From NCBI GenBank assembly GCA_964605545.1, contig CAZSCX010000011.1, forward strand, positions 1 through 16,315: a stretch of DNA of 16,315 bases. Reading direction: 5' to 3'. Origin of the DNA: DAOTMI01 sp964605545 (GTDB lineage Bacteria; Patescibacteriota; Microgenomatia; UBA12405). Under the pieces are notes generated by a model that was given only the letters and a program-made list of their open reading frames with translations, searched no databases and was not told where the DNA came from. A program made the translations under genes and the position numbers. Each line of letters begins with the position of its first letter. Position 1 is the stretch's first letter. Shown piece by piece: positions 1-6,629 of this stretch.

Positions 1-214
1 ACCCTAATAATTTATTTTCAAGAACACCGTTGAGTATATCAAGGAGTCCTGATTCCTTAAACTTTTCTTTATTATTTGCCAATAAGCTTTCTTTTCTTCT
101 TTGTTCTTTTATTGCAGAACTTTCTGATTCCTGCTTGTTTTTCTCGTTTTGATCTTTAATAAACCTTCGTCGTTTTACAATAATTTGTTTAAAATCCTCA
201 AATTCTTTACTCAT
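1..214 (-). CDS. Hypothetical charged protein, N-terminal part only
   Basis: An open frame starts at the ATG on the minus strand (214-212) and runs off the left edge without a stop, giving about 71 residues. The visible N-terminus begins MSKEFEDF and is rich in Lys, Glu, Arg and Gln. It looks mostly helical, possibly coiled-coil, with no signal peptide, membrane segment or catalytic motif. I do not recognise a family. The start is supported by a promoter directly upstream: TTGCAT, a 17-base spacer, then TATATT, leaving an 8-base leader. It lies downstream of the Nramp gene on the same strand, but its own promoter makes it a separate transcription unit. Confidence 0.6.
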   Translation of the reverse strand, partial: MSKEFEDFKQIIVKRRRFIKDQNEKNKQESESSAIKEQRRKESLLANNKEKFKESGLLDILNGVLENKLLG

Positions 215-222
215 ATACCTAT

Positions 223-251
223 AATATATCACAAAAGACCCAAAAATGCAA
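223..251 (-). promoter_or_regulatory. Promoter of the left-edge hypothetical gene
   Basis: On the minus strand TTGCAT (251-246) is followed after exactly 17 bases by TATATT (228-223). The predicted transcription start falls within a few bases of the ATG at 214, so the mRNA would be nearly leaderless. Confidence 0.55.
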
Positions 252-281
252 TTTTTACACTAAGTTACATATAAAATTATT

Positions 282-1553
282 TTACCCTCTCACCATCCCC
301 ACCACCATCACCCCCACTGCCAAAAGCATCAAAGTAAACGCACTCCAACCAATTATTCGATAATGTTTTTTTGTTTTGAATTTCCCCACAATTCTCTCGT
401 CATCGGCCAGTTTTATAATAATCGCAATCAAAGGCACCGCCACCACCCCGTTAATAATTGCCGCCCAATACAAAGCCTTGATGGTGTTTACTCCCAACAA
501 ATTTAAAAGCAAACCGACGATCGTTGACAGAGCAATAATCAAATAAAATTCTTTCGCTTTGCGGAAATCTTTTGATAATCCCTGTCTTTGGCCAAAAGTT
601 TCTGCCAAGGCATAGCCCATCGATCCGGCTAAAATCGGAATCGACTGCCAGCCAATTCCAATTATGCCAATGGCAAATAAGGCATAGGCAAAATTTCCCG
701 CCAAGGGTTTTAAGGCCAAAGCCGCCTGTTGCGGTGAGGAAATACTGGTAATTCCCATGTTGTGTAATGTCGCCGCCGTCGTCAACAAAATAAAAAAGGT
801 AATCAAGTTGGAAAAAATCATTCCCGCTTTTGTGTCCCATTGCATTCTTTTTACTTCCCGTGGAAAAATTTTTGGCATTTGATGAAAATCTTTAATTTTT
901 CCTTGATCAATCTGTTGTTCCACCTGGTCCGACGCCTGCCAGAAAAATAAATAAGGCGAAATTGTCGTTCCCAAAAATCCGACCATCGTCAAAATATATC
1001 CCATTTTTAAATCAATATGCGGCACCAGGGTATACCAAACAATCATTTTCCAGTCCTGTTTGACAAAAAAAGCCGTAATTATATAAACACAAAGAGATAA
1101 TGCCAGCCATTTTAAAATTTTCGAATAACGTTTATAGGAAATTCCAATTTCCATCCAAATAATAAAAACGGCGCAAATTATTAACCAGTAATAATGATAA
1201 AAACCAAAAAGCATTTTTAGACAGGCGGCCATAATTCCCAAATCAGCCCCGATATTTATAATATTGGCAATCGCCAAAAGTGAGACGGCAAAATAAAGTA
1301 ATTTTTTGGAATAATATTTTTTAATTGTTCCCGCCAGACCTCTCCCCGTACTCATTCCTATCCTGCCGCACATTTCTTGGATCGAAACCATCGCCGGTAT
1401 CAAAAACAACACCATCCAGTTTAATTTATATCCAAACTGAGCTCCGGCAATTGAATAGGTAGCTACTCCGGACGGATCGTCATCCGCCGCACCGGTGACA
1501 AATCCCGGTCCAAGTTTATTCCAATTTTTTTTGACCCACTTAAAAACGTTCAC
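282..1553 (-). CDS. Nramp-family divalent metal transporter with variant metal-site motifs
   Basis: A 423-residue, strongly hydrophobic integral membrane protein of normal length for the Nramp (SLC11/MntH) family, probably 11 membrane helices. Family signatures are clear: the helix-1 motif GAADDDPSG (21-29) and the QEMCGRIGMSTGRGLAG stretch (59-75). Classical Nramps carry DPGN in helix 1 and MPH in helix 6. Here these read DPSG and SPY (199-201), so the helix-1 Asn and the metal-selecting Met are missing. This resembles a bacterial Nramp subgroup of less certain substrate; Mn2+, Fe2+ or Mg2+ are all possible. The start is GTG (1553-1551), placed directly behind an AT-rich box. It is divergent from korA with 19 bases between the start codons. 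Family is confident; substrate is not. Confidence 0.9.
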   Translation of the reverse strand: MNVFKWVKKNWNKLGPGFVTGAADDDPSGVATYSIAGAQFGYKLNWMVLFLIPAMVSIQEMCGRIGMSTGRGLAGTIKKYYSKKLLYFAVSLLAIANIINIGADLGIMAACLKMLFGFYHYYWLIICAVFIIWMEIGISYKRYSKILKWLALSLCVYIITAFFVKQDWKMIVWYTLVPHIDLKMGYILTMVGFLGTTISPYLFFWQASDQVEQQIDQGKIKDFHQMPKIFPREVKRMQWDTKAGMIFSNLITFFILLTTAATLHNMGITSISSPQQAALALKPLAGNFAYALFAIGIIGIGWQSIPILAGSMGYALAETFGQRQGLSKDFRKAKEFYLIIALSTIVGLLLNLLGVNTIKALYWAAIINGVVAVPLIAIIIKLADDERIVGKFKTKKHYRIIGWSAFTLMLLAVGVMVVGMVRG

Positions 1554-1572
1554 TATATAATATAATACTCAT
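1554..1572. promoter_or_regulatory. Divergent overlapping -10 boxes between Nramp gene and korA
   Basis: The 19-base gap between two opposite start codons holds two overlapping TATAAT copies on the plus strand (1556-1561 and 1561-1566) and TATTAT/TATATT on the minus strand (1567-1562, 1564-1559). TATAAT at 1561-1566 leaves a 6-base leader for korA, and TATTAT leaves 8 bases for the Nramp gene. A possible plus-strand -35, TTGACC (1531-1536), lies inside the Nramp coding sequence. Confidence 0.55.
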
Positions 1573-3141
1573 ATGTCTCGTAAAGTGTATACTATCAAAA
1601 TTGCCGGGCCGGCCGGGGCCGGTATCAAATCCGGGGGACAGATATTATCCAAAACTTTAATTAGTCTAGGTTTTCATCTCTTTGATTACACCGAATATCC
1701 CTCTTTGGTTCGGGGCGGTCACAATACTTATCAGGTTTCTTTTTCCGTCGACAAAGTTCACTCTATCCACAAAACCGTTGATCTTTTTATGGCCCTAAAA
1801 CCTGGCCATTGGCAAATGCATCAGGATGAATTTACCAAAAATACCTTAATTTTAAATGAAACGAATTTTCCCTTGGATAAATTAGCCGGGCAAATTGGCA
1901 ATCCTATGACCGCCAATATTATTGGTCTTGGTGCTATCGCTTTTATTTTCAATCTTGACCTGGATACTCTAAAAAACATTGTCTCTCTCCAATACGGAAA
2001 ATATGCGGAAATTAATTTGAAGGCTATTGATCTTGGTTTTGAATTTGCCTCACAGAATTTTGCCGATAAATCGGTCAAAATAGAAACTCCCAAAAACAAA
2101 GTCGTTCTCAAAGATAATTATAACGATGGTAATGAAGCCACCGCTTGGGGATTTATCAAAGCCGGTGGTGATTTTTATACCGCCTATCCCATGACTCCGG
2201 CTACCGGCATTCTTCATTTTCTCGCCGCCCATCAACAAGATTACAAAATAAAAGTTGTTCATCCTGAAGACGAAATTGCCGCCATCAACATGGCCGCCGG
2301 TGCCGCCTTTGCCGGCGCCAGAGTAGCAACTGGTAGTAGTGGTGGTGGTTTTGCTCTGATGACCGAGGCCGTTTCTCTTTTGGGTGTCGCCGAACTGGGA
2401 GTTGTCATTTATTTGGTTTCCCGTCCCGGGCCGGCAACCGGATTGCCCACTTGGACCGCTCAAGCTGATTTGCTCTATGCTATTCATTCCGGCCATGGTG
2501 AATTTGCCAAAATCGTTTTAAGTCCCGCTTCCCAACAAGAATCTTTTGAATTATCCCGTGAGGCTGTCAATTTGGCTGCCAAATATCAAGTTCCCGTCAT
2601 TTTTGTTTCCGACAAAATGATTGGTGAATCTGCCGCCGACACTACTCCTTTATCTTCCGAAAAAGAAATTATTGTCAAATCAAAAAGAGTTATTCCCGGC
2701 ACCAAAGGTGGAGAATATTTGGCCAACAGTTACGAACATGAAGAAAAAGGCTTTTCCACCGAAGATCCAAAAATTACCAAAGAAATGAGTGACCAAAGAT
2801 TGAAGAAATTAAAAGATATGTTGCCGGATTTACCCGCTCCAATAATCTATAATTCGTCTGCCAAAAAACTAATTATTGCCTGGGGCTCTGTTGTCAGCGC
2901 TGTCCTTGAGGCCGATTTAAAAGATTATGCTCTTTTGCAACTTAAAACTTTATGGCCTATTGATCCCTCTTTGAAAAAAATAATCGATAAATACAAAAAT
3001 ATTACCGTTGTCGAAAACAATGCCACTTCTCAACTAACCACTCTTTTAAAATCTCAATTTGATTTTAACCCCGACAAAATTATTACTAAATATGACGGGC
3101 GACCGTTCTATCCGGAGGAAATAAATGACTACTTCAAATAA
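1573..3141 (+). CDS. korA: 2-oxoacid:ferredoxin oxidoreductase, fused gamma-alpha subunit
   Basis: A 522-residue subunit of a 2-oxoacid:acceptor oxidoreductase, which oxidatively decarboxylates a 2-oxoacid to an acyl-CoA and passes electrons to ferredoxin. Residues 1 to about 175 form the gamma domain (GPAGAGIKSGGQIL at 12-25, then YPSLVRGGH at 42-50). Residues from about 180 form the alpha domain, with GNEA (186-189), the substrate-binding YPMTP (205-209), the glycine-rich ATGSSGGG (252-259) and RPGPATGLPT (284-293). The gamma-alpha fusion is typical of the KorA type. It overlaps korB by 17 bases, so both subunits are probably translated from one mRNA. The actual 2-oxoacid (2-oxoglutarate, pyruvate or another) cannot be told from motifs. 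No ferredoxin gene is in the window. Confidence 0.93.
   Translation: MSRKVYTIKIAGPAGAGIKSGGQILSKTLISLGFHLFDYTEYPSLVRGGHNTYQVSFSVDKVHSIHKTVDLFMALKPGHWQMHQDEFTKNTLILNETNFPLDKLAGQIGNPMTANIIGLGAIAFIFNLDLDTLKNIVSLQYGKYAEINLKAIDLGFEFASQNFADKSVKIETPKNKVVLKDNYNDGNEATAWGFIKAGGDFYTAYPMTPATGILHFLAAHQQDYKIKVVHPEDEIAAINMAAGAAFAGARVATGSSGGGFALMTEAVSLLGVAELGVVIYLVSRPGPATGLPTWTAQADLLYAIHSGHGEFAKIVLSPASQQESFELSREAVNLAAKYQVPVIFVSDKMIGESAADTTPLSSEKEIIVKSKRVIPGTKGGEYLANSYEHEEKGFSTEDPKITKEMSDQRLKKLKDMLPDLPAPIIYNSSAKKLIIAWGSVVSAVLEADLKDYALLQLKTLWPIDPSLKKIIDKYKNITVVENNATSQLTTLLKSQFDFNPDKIITKYDGRPFYPEEINDYFK
3114..3118 (+). promoter_or_regulatory. Shine-Dalgarno site of korB
   Basis: GGAGG ends six bases before the ATG at 3125, inside the korA coding sequence. 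It decides the korB start and is one of only two strong Shine-Dalgarno sequences in the window, both at internal operon genes. Confidence 0.75.
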
Positions 3142-3754
3142 TTACCGCTCAGGCAAAATGCCCACCTGGTGCCCAGGTTGTCACAACTTCCTTGCCTTTG
3201 CCCAAATTCAAAGAGTTTTAGCTGCCAACAATATCGAATCACACAATCTGGTATTTTGTTACGACATTGGTTGTAGTGGCAATATGGCTGATTTTTTAAG
3301 TCCTTATGGTTTTCATACTCTCCATGGTCGGGCTACTTCTACCGCTATGGGAATCAAAATAGCCAACCCTAATTTAACCGTTTGTGTTTATGGTGGTGAT
3401 GGTGGCACTTATGGCGAAGGGTTAAATCACTTGGTTGCCGCCGCTCGGGCCAATATCGATATTAAAGTTATCGTTTCCAATAATTATTTATATAGCCTTA
3501 CTACCGGCCAAACTTCACCAACTACTCCTCAATGTGCCAAAACCAAATCAACTCCTGTCGGCAATCCCAATCTCCCTCTTGATCCGATTAAATTAATTAA
3601 ATCGGTCAATCCCGATGTTTTTGCTCAAAATGTTTCCGCCACCGATGCTCCGGCTCTGAGCAAGGCTTTCGATGATTTATTTGCCCACAAAGGTTTTGGT
3701 CTTCTGGATATTTCTATGTTTTGTTTTGCCTTTGGCAAGCAACTATCGTCATAA
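3125..3754 (+). CDS. korB: 2-oxoacid:ferredoxin oxidoreductase beta subunit (short form)
   Basis: The thiamine-diphosphate-binding partner of the preceding KorA. WCPGC supplies Cys16 and Cys19, GCSGN supplies Cys50 and MFCFAFG supplies Cys200; in this family four such cysteines hold the [4Fe-4S] cluster. The ThDP/Mg motif is GGDGG (90-94) with Asn119-Asn120, followed by the conserved TTGQTSPTTP (126-135). At 209 residues it is clearly shorter than usual beta subunits (about 270-300) and stops nine residues after the last cysteine, so the usual C-terminal extension is absent. All visible cofactor ligands are retained, so I judge it functional. Its last 41 bases overlap the end of the convergent methyltransferase gene. 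Confidence 0.92.
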   Translation: MTTSNNYRSGKMPTWCPGCHNFLAFAQIQRVLAANNIESHNLVFCYDIGCSGNMADFLSPYGFHTLHGRATSTAMGIKIANPNLTVCVYGGDGGTYGEGLNHLVAAARANIDIKVIVSNNYLYSLTTGQTSPTTPQCAKTKSTPVGNPNLPLDPIKLIKSVNPDVFAQNVSATDAPALSKAFDDLFAHKGFGLLDISMFCFAFGKQLSS

Positions 3755-4448
3755 ATAGGGGAAATTCATTTCTAGCCCTGTCTTCCATTTTTTTGGCGCC
3801 GCCCATCGATGTTTTATCCGAAGTCCATTCTTCCAAATTTTCTATTACAAAACCATTTTCTTTTAATTCTCTAAAATAAGCCGAAATTGGATTGTGAAAT
3901 GACCAGGTAATATTACCCCCAACTCCGATTGGCACTTCAAGAGGGGACATATAACGATTAATTCTCCGGTATTCCAATTTATTATTTTTATCAATTTCCC
4001 AAGAGCTTTGACGGGGAATTCTAAAACATGGATGATTCAATACAATAATTAATTTTCCGTTTTCTTTTAATAAATTAGCCGCATTTTTTATCACTCCCTC
4101 AAAATTCTTAATATTTTGCAGAGCCAAAATTATCGTTGCAAAATCAAAACTCTCTTTCATATTTAATTCTTTACTCACATCCGCCACCATAAACTTTCCT
4201 TCTCGACTCATTCTTTTTGCCTCGTCAATTAAATTTCGGGAAACATCTATTCCCAAATATTCAATTTTATTTTTTATATTTCTTCTCAACACACCGTTAC
4301 CACAAGCTAGATCAATTAAAGATTCCCCATCTTTAATTTTTAATAATCTAATTACTCCCGGAATTACCACGTGTTGGTGATAATAATGCCCATCTTCACC
4401 AACAATTTTGTTATACCATTTCGATACTCCCTGCCAACTTGTTTTCAT
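3714..4448 (-). CDS. Class I SAM-dependent methyltransferase
   Basis: A soluble 244-residue protein with a Rossmann-type methyltransferase domain. Motif I is LIDLACGNG (44-52), the acidic end of strand 2 is GIDVS (66-70), Asp90 closes the next strand, and FDFATIILALQNI (101-113) and GKLIIVLNHP (131-140) are the later core strands. After the core comes HPCFRIPRQSSW (139-150) and RRINRY (161-166), a pattern I associate with uncharacterised Methyltransf_11-type proteins. The substrate is unknown; no neighbour is functionally linked. The ATG at 4448-4446 follows TAAAAT with only five bases between. It is divergent from the Thr/Pro-repeat gene and convergent with korB, overlapping korB by 41 bases. 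Confidence 0.85.
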   Translation of the reverse strand: MKTSWQGVSKWYNKIVGEDGHYYHQHVVIPGVIRLLKIKDGESLIDLACGNGVLRRNIKNKIEYLGIDVSRNLIDEAKRMSREGKFMVADVSKELNMKESFDFATIILALQNIKNFEGVIKNAANLLKENGKLIIVLNHPCFRIPRQSSWEIDKNNKLEYRRINRYMSPLEVPIGVGGNITWSFHNPISAYFRELKENGFVIENLEEWTSDKTSMGGAKKMEDRARNEFPLFMTIVACQRQNKT

Positions 4449-4484
4449 CCCTTATTTTATCATTTACGCTATAATCTACCCAAG
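4449..4484. promoter_or_regulatory. Divergent promoter pair: methyltransferase and TETP-repeat protein
   Basis: On the minus strand TAAAAT (4459-4454) lies five bases before the methyltransferase ATG; TTGGGT (4483-4478) is a possible -35 with an 18-base spacer. On the plus strand TATAAT (4470-4475) lies nine bases before the ATG at 4485. The two -10 boxes are ten bases apart, so simultaneous use is unlikely. Confidence 0.55.
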
Positions 4485-4916
4485 ATGTTCAAAAAGTTTT
4501 TACCCTATATCGGTATTGTCATTTTTATTCTCATCAATATTTTTCTATATCGTTTGGTTTATGCCAAAAAATCCTCCACCTCAACTGCCACACCTACAGA
4601 AATTCCTTTAGATATTGATATTACCCCGACTGAAACTCCTACCGAAACCCCCACCGAAACCCCTTCACCAACCAGCGGACTCACTCCTACTCCGAGTAAA
4701 AAATTAACTCCTACCCTCACCCCCACTTTTACTCCTACTCCCAGTCATACCCCAACCCCAACGCTTACCCCTACTCAAACCCCTGTACCAACTAGTGGGC
4801 CAACCAATAATCCTACCGATACTCCAACCAATACTCCTACCGAAACTCCCACTGAAACCCCGACTGAAACTCCTACCGAAACCCCCACCGAAACCCCCAC
4901 CGAAACCCCGGCATGA
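4485..4916 (+). CDS. Membrane-anchored Thr/Pro-rich TETP-repeat protein
   Basis: A 143-residue low-complexity protein. Residues 1-4 (MFKK) are cytoplasmic and about 5-26 form one hydrophobic helix (signal anchor or uncleaved signal). The remainder is an extended Thr/Pro/Glu chain, including several TETP tetrapeptides near residues 47-60 and six in a row at the C-terminus. There is no globular domain and no cysteine. Such chains act as stiff, often glycosylated surface stalks, but no partner is visible, so the role is inferred. I chose the ATG at 4485 over an in-frame ATG 114 bases upstream. The downstream start follows TATAAT closely and begins with the charged residues and membrane helix, whereas the upstream extension overlaps the methyltransferase gene and its promoter. 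Confidence 0.7.
   Translation: MFKKFLPYIGIVIFILINIFLYRLVYAKKSSTSTATPTEIPLDIDITPTETPTETPTETPSPTSGLTPTPSKKLTPTLTPTFTPTPSHTPTPTLTPTQTPVPTSGPTNNPTDTPTNTPTETPTETPTETPTETPTETPTETPA
4623..4663 (+). repeat. 41-bp perfect direct repeat, copy 1, within the TETP gene
   Basis: This segment is identical to 4857-4897. It contains units of 12 bases encoding Thr-Glu-Thr-Pro and spans codons in the same frame in both copies. Confidence 0.9.
4839..4910 (+). repeat. Six tandem 12-bp units encoding TETP
   Basis: Six consecutive 12-base units with the pattern ACYGAAACYCCN at 4839-4910 end one codon before the stop. They vary only at third positions and include copy 2 of the 41-bp direct repeat (4857-4897). The unit keeps the reading frame, so gain or loss changes stalk length without a frameshift. 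Confidence 0.9.
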
Positions 4917-4947
4917 TATTCATATAGTACAAATTTGCTCGAAAAAA

Positions 4948-4956
4948 TGGTATAAT
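4948..4956 (+). promoter_or_regulatory. Extended -10 promoter of map
   Basis: TGG directly followed by TATAAT (4951-4956) is a perfect extended -10 element. Only six bases separate it from the ATG at 4963, predicting a leaderless mRNA. Confidence 0.6.
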
Positions 4957-4962
4957 ATATAT

Positions 4963-5721
4963 ATGGTGACCATAAAACACCTAGGTGAGATTAACGCTAT
5001 CAGACGATCTTGTGAATTGGCCTCAAATACGCTCAAATTTGTTAGTGGTTTCGTCAATCCTGGTATTTCTACTAACCGTCTCAACGATATTGCCCATCGT
5101 TATATTATCGAACATGGCGGCATTCCCGCCCCCCTCAATTACAACGGTTTTCCTAAAAGTATTTGTACCTCTATCAACAATGTTGTTTGCCATGGCATTC
5201 CCTCCGAAGAAGATAAACTAAAAGAAGGTGATATTATCAATATTGATATCACGACTATTCTCCAAGGTTTTTTTGGTGATATTTCTGCTTCTTATCCGGT
5301 TGGAAAAATAGACAAACAATCCAAAGAATTGTTAAAAGTAACCAAAACCGCTCTCGATAAAGCTATAAATGCCCTAAAACCAGGCAAATATTTAAATGAT
5401 TGTGTTGGTAAAGTAATTGAACCGTATGTCAAAAAAGCTGGTTTTAGTGTTGTCCGTGAACTTGGCGGCCATGGTGTCGGTCTAAAGTTTCACGAAGATC
5501 CTTTTGTATTTCACTTTGATAATCCCCAAAACGATATTCTTCTACAACCGGGCATGGTTTTTACCATTGAGCCAATGATCAACGCTTCTCCTGATTGGCG
5601 AATAAATTTAAACAAAAAAGATAAATGGACAATTACCACTAAAGATGGTTCTCGTTCTGCTCAATTTGAACACACAGTCTTAATAACCGAAACTGGTCAT
5701 GAAGTTTTAACTACCATATAA
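4963..5721 (+). CDS. map: Methionine aminopeptidase, type I
   Basis: A 252-residue cytosolic metalloprotease that removes the initiator Met from new proteins. The five metal ligands of the family are present in order: Asp95 (NIDIT), Asp106 (FGDIS), His170 (GGHGVG), Glu203 (TIEPM) and Glu236 (FEHTV). Substrate-side His78 (CHGIP) and His177 (FHEDP) are also in place. Length fits the type I enzyme without an N-terminal zinc-finger extension. The frame is open for 56 codons further upstream, but that part translates the end of the repeat gene out of frame into Leu/Pro/Lys junk. The ATG at 4963 follows an extended -10 box. FolD starts eight bases after the stop. Confidence 0.95.
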   Translation: MVTIKHLGEINAIRRSCELASNTLKFVSGFVNPGISTNRLNDIAHRYIIEHGGIPAPLNYNGFPKSICTSINNVVCHGIPSEEDKLKEGDIINIDITTILQGFFGDISASYPVGKIDKQSKELLKVTKTALDKAINALKPGKYLNDCVGKVIEPYVKKAGFSVVRELGGHGVGLKFHEDPFVFHFDNPQNDILLQPGMVFTIEPMINASPDWRINLNKKDKWTITTKDGSRSAQFEHTVLITETGHEVLTTI

Positions 5722-5722
5722 T
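5717..5722 (+). promoter_or_regulatory. -10 box of folD embedded in the map stop codon
   Basis: TATAAT at 5717-5722 contains the TAA stop codon of map (5719-5721). Six bases separate it from the folD ATG at 5729, so folD could be transcribed separately as a leaderless mRNA as well as by read-through. Confidence 0.5.
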
Positions 5723-5728
5723 AGAGCT

Positions 5729-6460
5729 ATGCAAATACTCGACGGACATCAAAAATCACAGGAAATTTTAAACGATCTCAAAATTGAAATTGAAAAACAT
5801 AAATTAAATCCTATTCTCGATATTATCTTAGTAGGAGACGACCCAGCTTCCATAAAATACACCGAAATGAAACAATCTGCAGGTAAATCTATTGGAATTG
5901 GTGGTAATATTCATCGTTTTCCCACTACTGCAACACAGGAAGAAATAATTAGTTTAATCAATCAATTAAATCAAAAACCGGATATTACTGCCATCATGGT
6001 TCAACTGCCTCTTCCCGAAAATCTTGATACCCAAAAAATTATTAATACTATCGATCCTTCAAAAGATGCCGATGGTCTCACCGCTGTCAACCTTGGACGT
6101 CTTTTTCAAAAAGACGAGAATACTTTAGTTTCTGCCACACCACTGGGTATTATTAAATTACTTGAAATGTATAATCTCGATCTAAGCGGGAAAAATACGG
6201 TAATTATTAATCGTAGTCCTTTTATTGGAATATCCCTAGCCGCTCTTTTTACCAATCACAATGCGACCGTCACCATCTGCCATTCAAAAACAAAAAATAT
6301 TAAAGATCTTTGTTTACAAGCCGATATTATTGTTTCTGGTACCGGTCAGCCAAATTATTTAACTGCTGATTTTGTTCGCAATGAGGCTATCGTCATCGAT
6401 GTCGGCATGGAAGTTGATTTTGAAAATGTCAAAAATAAATGTAGTTATATTACTCCTCCT
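5729..6460 (+). CDS. folD: FolD, methylenetetrahydrofolate dehydrogenase/cyclohydrolase (3' end lost in gap)
   Basis: The bifunctional cytosolic enzyme interconverting 5,10-methylene-, methenyl- and 10-formyl-tetrahydrofolate. The first 244 residues are visible. Seen are VGDDPAS (35-41), the Tyr44...Lys48 catalytic pair, VQLPLP (91-96), KDADGLT (112-118), the nucleotide-binding stretch TVIINRSPFIG (157-167), then TVTICHSKT (180-188) and IDVGM (223-227). The frame enters the run of N exactly where the conserved C-terminal TPxPGGVGP motif would begin; the last roughly 40 residues and the stop are missing from the assembly. Several usually invariant positions differ: PCTP reads SATP (135-138), the GRS of the NADP site reads NRS (161-163) and the following GKP reads GIS. 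Cofactor preference may therefore differ. The sequence up to the gap is otherwise intact. Confidence 0.92.
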
Positions 6461-6560
6461 NNNNNNNNNNNNNNNNNNNNNNNNNNNNNNNNNNNNNNNN
6501 NNNNNNNNNNNNNNNNNNNNNNNNNNNNNNNNNNNNNNNNNNNNNNNNNNNNNNNNNNNN
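6461..6560. other. Assembly gap (100 N)
   Basis: Exactly 100 N bases, a conventional scaffold placeholder rather than a measured length. It hides the folD 3' end and the left side of the palindromic repeat that begins right after it. Confidence 0.97.
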
Positions 6561-6563
6561 TAA

Positions 6564-6611
6564 TTCCCCTTTTGTCAAAGGGGAAAGCCCCGAAGGGGAA
6601 GGGGATTTAAA
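6564..6611 (+). repeat. Palindromic repeat, third copy of the DUF559-cassette terminal repeat
   Basis: A hairpin with a perfect 9-bp stem (6564-6572 with 6577-6585) and loop TGTC is followed by a second small hairpin (CCCC 6588-6591, GAA, GGGG 6595-6598), then GGGGATTTAAA. Stem type, TGTCAA core and GGGATTTAAA end match the right-hand repeat at 9283-9321 in the same orientation, though stem sequence and length are diverged. No T-run follows, so it is not a standard terminator. Confidence 0.75.
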
Positions 6612-6620
6612 TGTTAAAAT
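6612..6620 (+). promoter_or_regulatory. Extended -10 promoter of the CxxC thioredoxin-like gene
   Basis: TGT followed by TAAAAT (6615-6620) ends nine bases before the ATG at 6630. It abuts the outer end of the palindromic repeat. Confidence 0.5.
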
Positions 6621-6629
6621 AGCATTACT

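Noticed and set aside
451..840. 129-codon open frame antisense in another frame of the Nramp gene
   Set aside because: It lies wholly inside the transporter gene, has no family features and its composition is explained by the coding sequence of the real gene.
2050..2496. 148-codon Gly-rich open frame on the minus strand
   Set aside because: It is antisense to the strongly supported korA alpha domain, has no recognisable domain and no promoter or ribosome site; its Gly/Thr bias mirrors the korA codons.
4371..4484. Upstream in-frame extension of the TETP-repeat protein
   Set aside because: It would overlap the methyltransferase start and both promoters and place 38 extra residues before the signal helix; the ATG at 4485 has a good -10 box.
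4839..4910. CRISPR-like array
   Set aside because: The repeats are 12-bp in-frame coding units without spacers, so they are protein tandem repeats.
4795..4962. 56-codon N-terminal extension of methionine aminopeptidase
   Set aside because: It translates the repeat gene in a wrong frame; the enzyme's conserved part begins at 4963 behind an extended -10 box.
6561..6610. C-terminal end of FolD read straight through the N run
   Set aside because: The gap length is a placeholder so the frame is unknown, and the sequence after the gap is a palindromic repeat with none of FolD's C-terminal motif.
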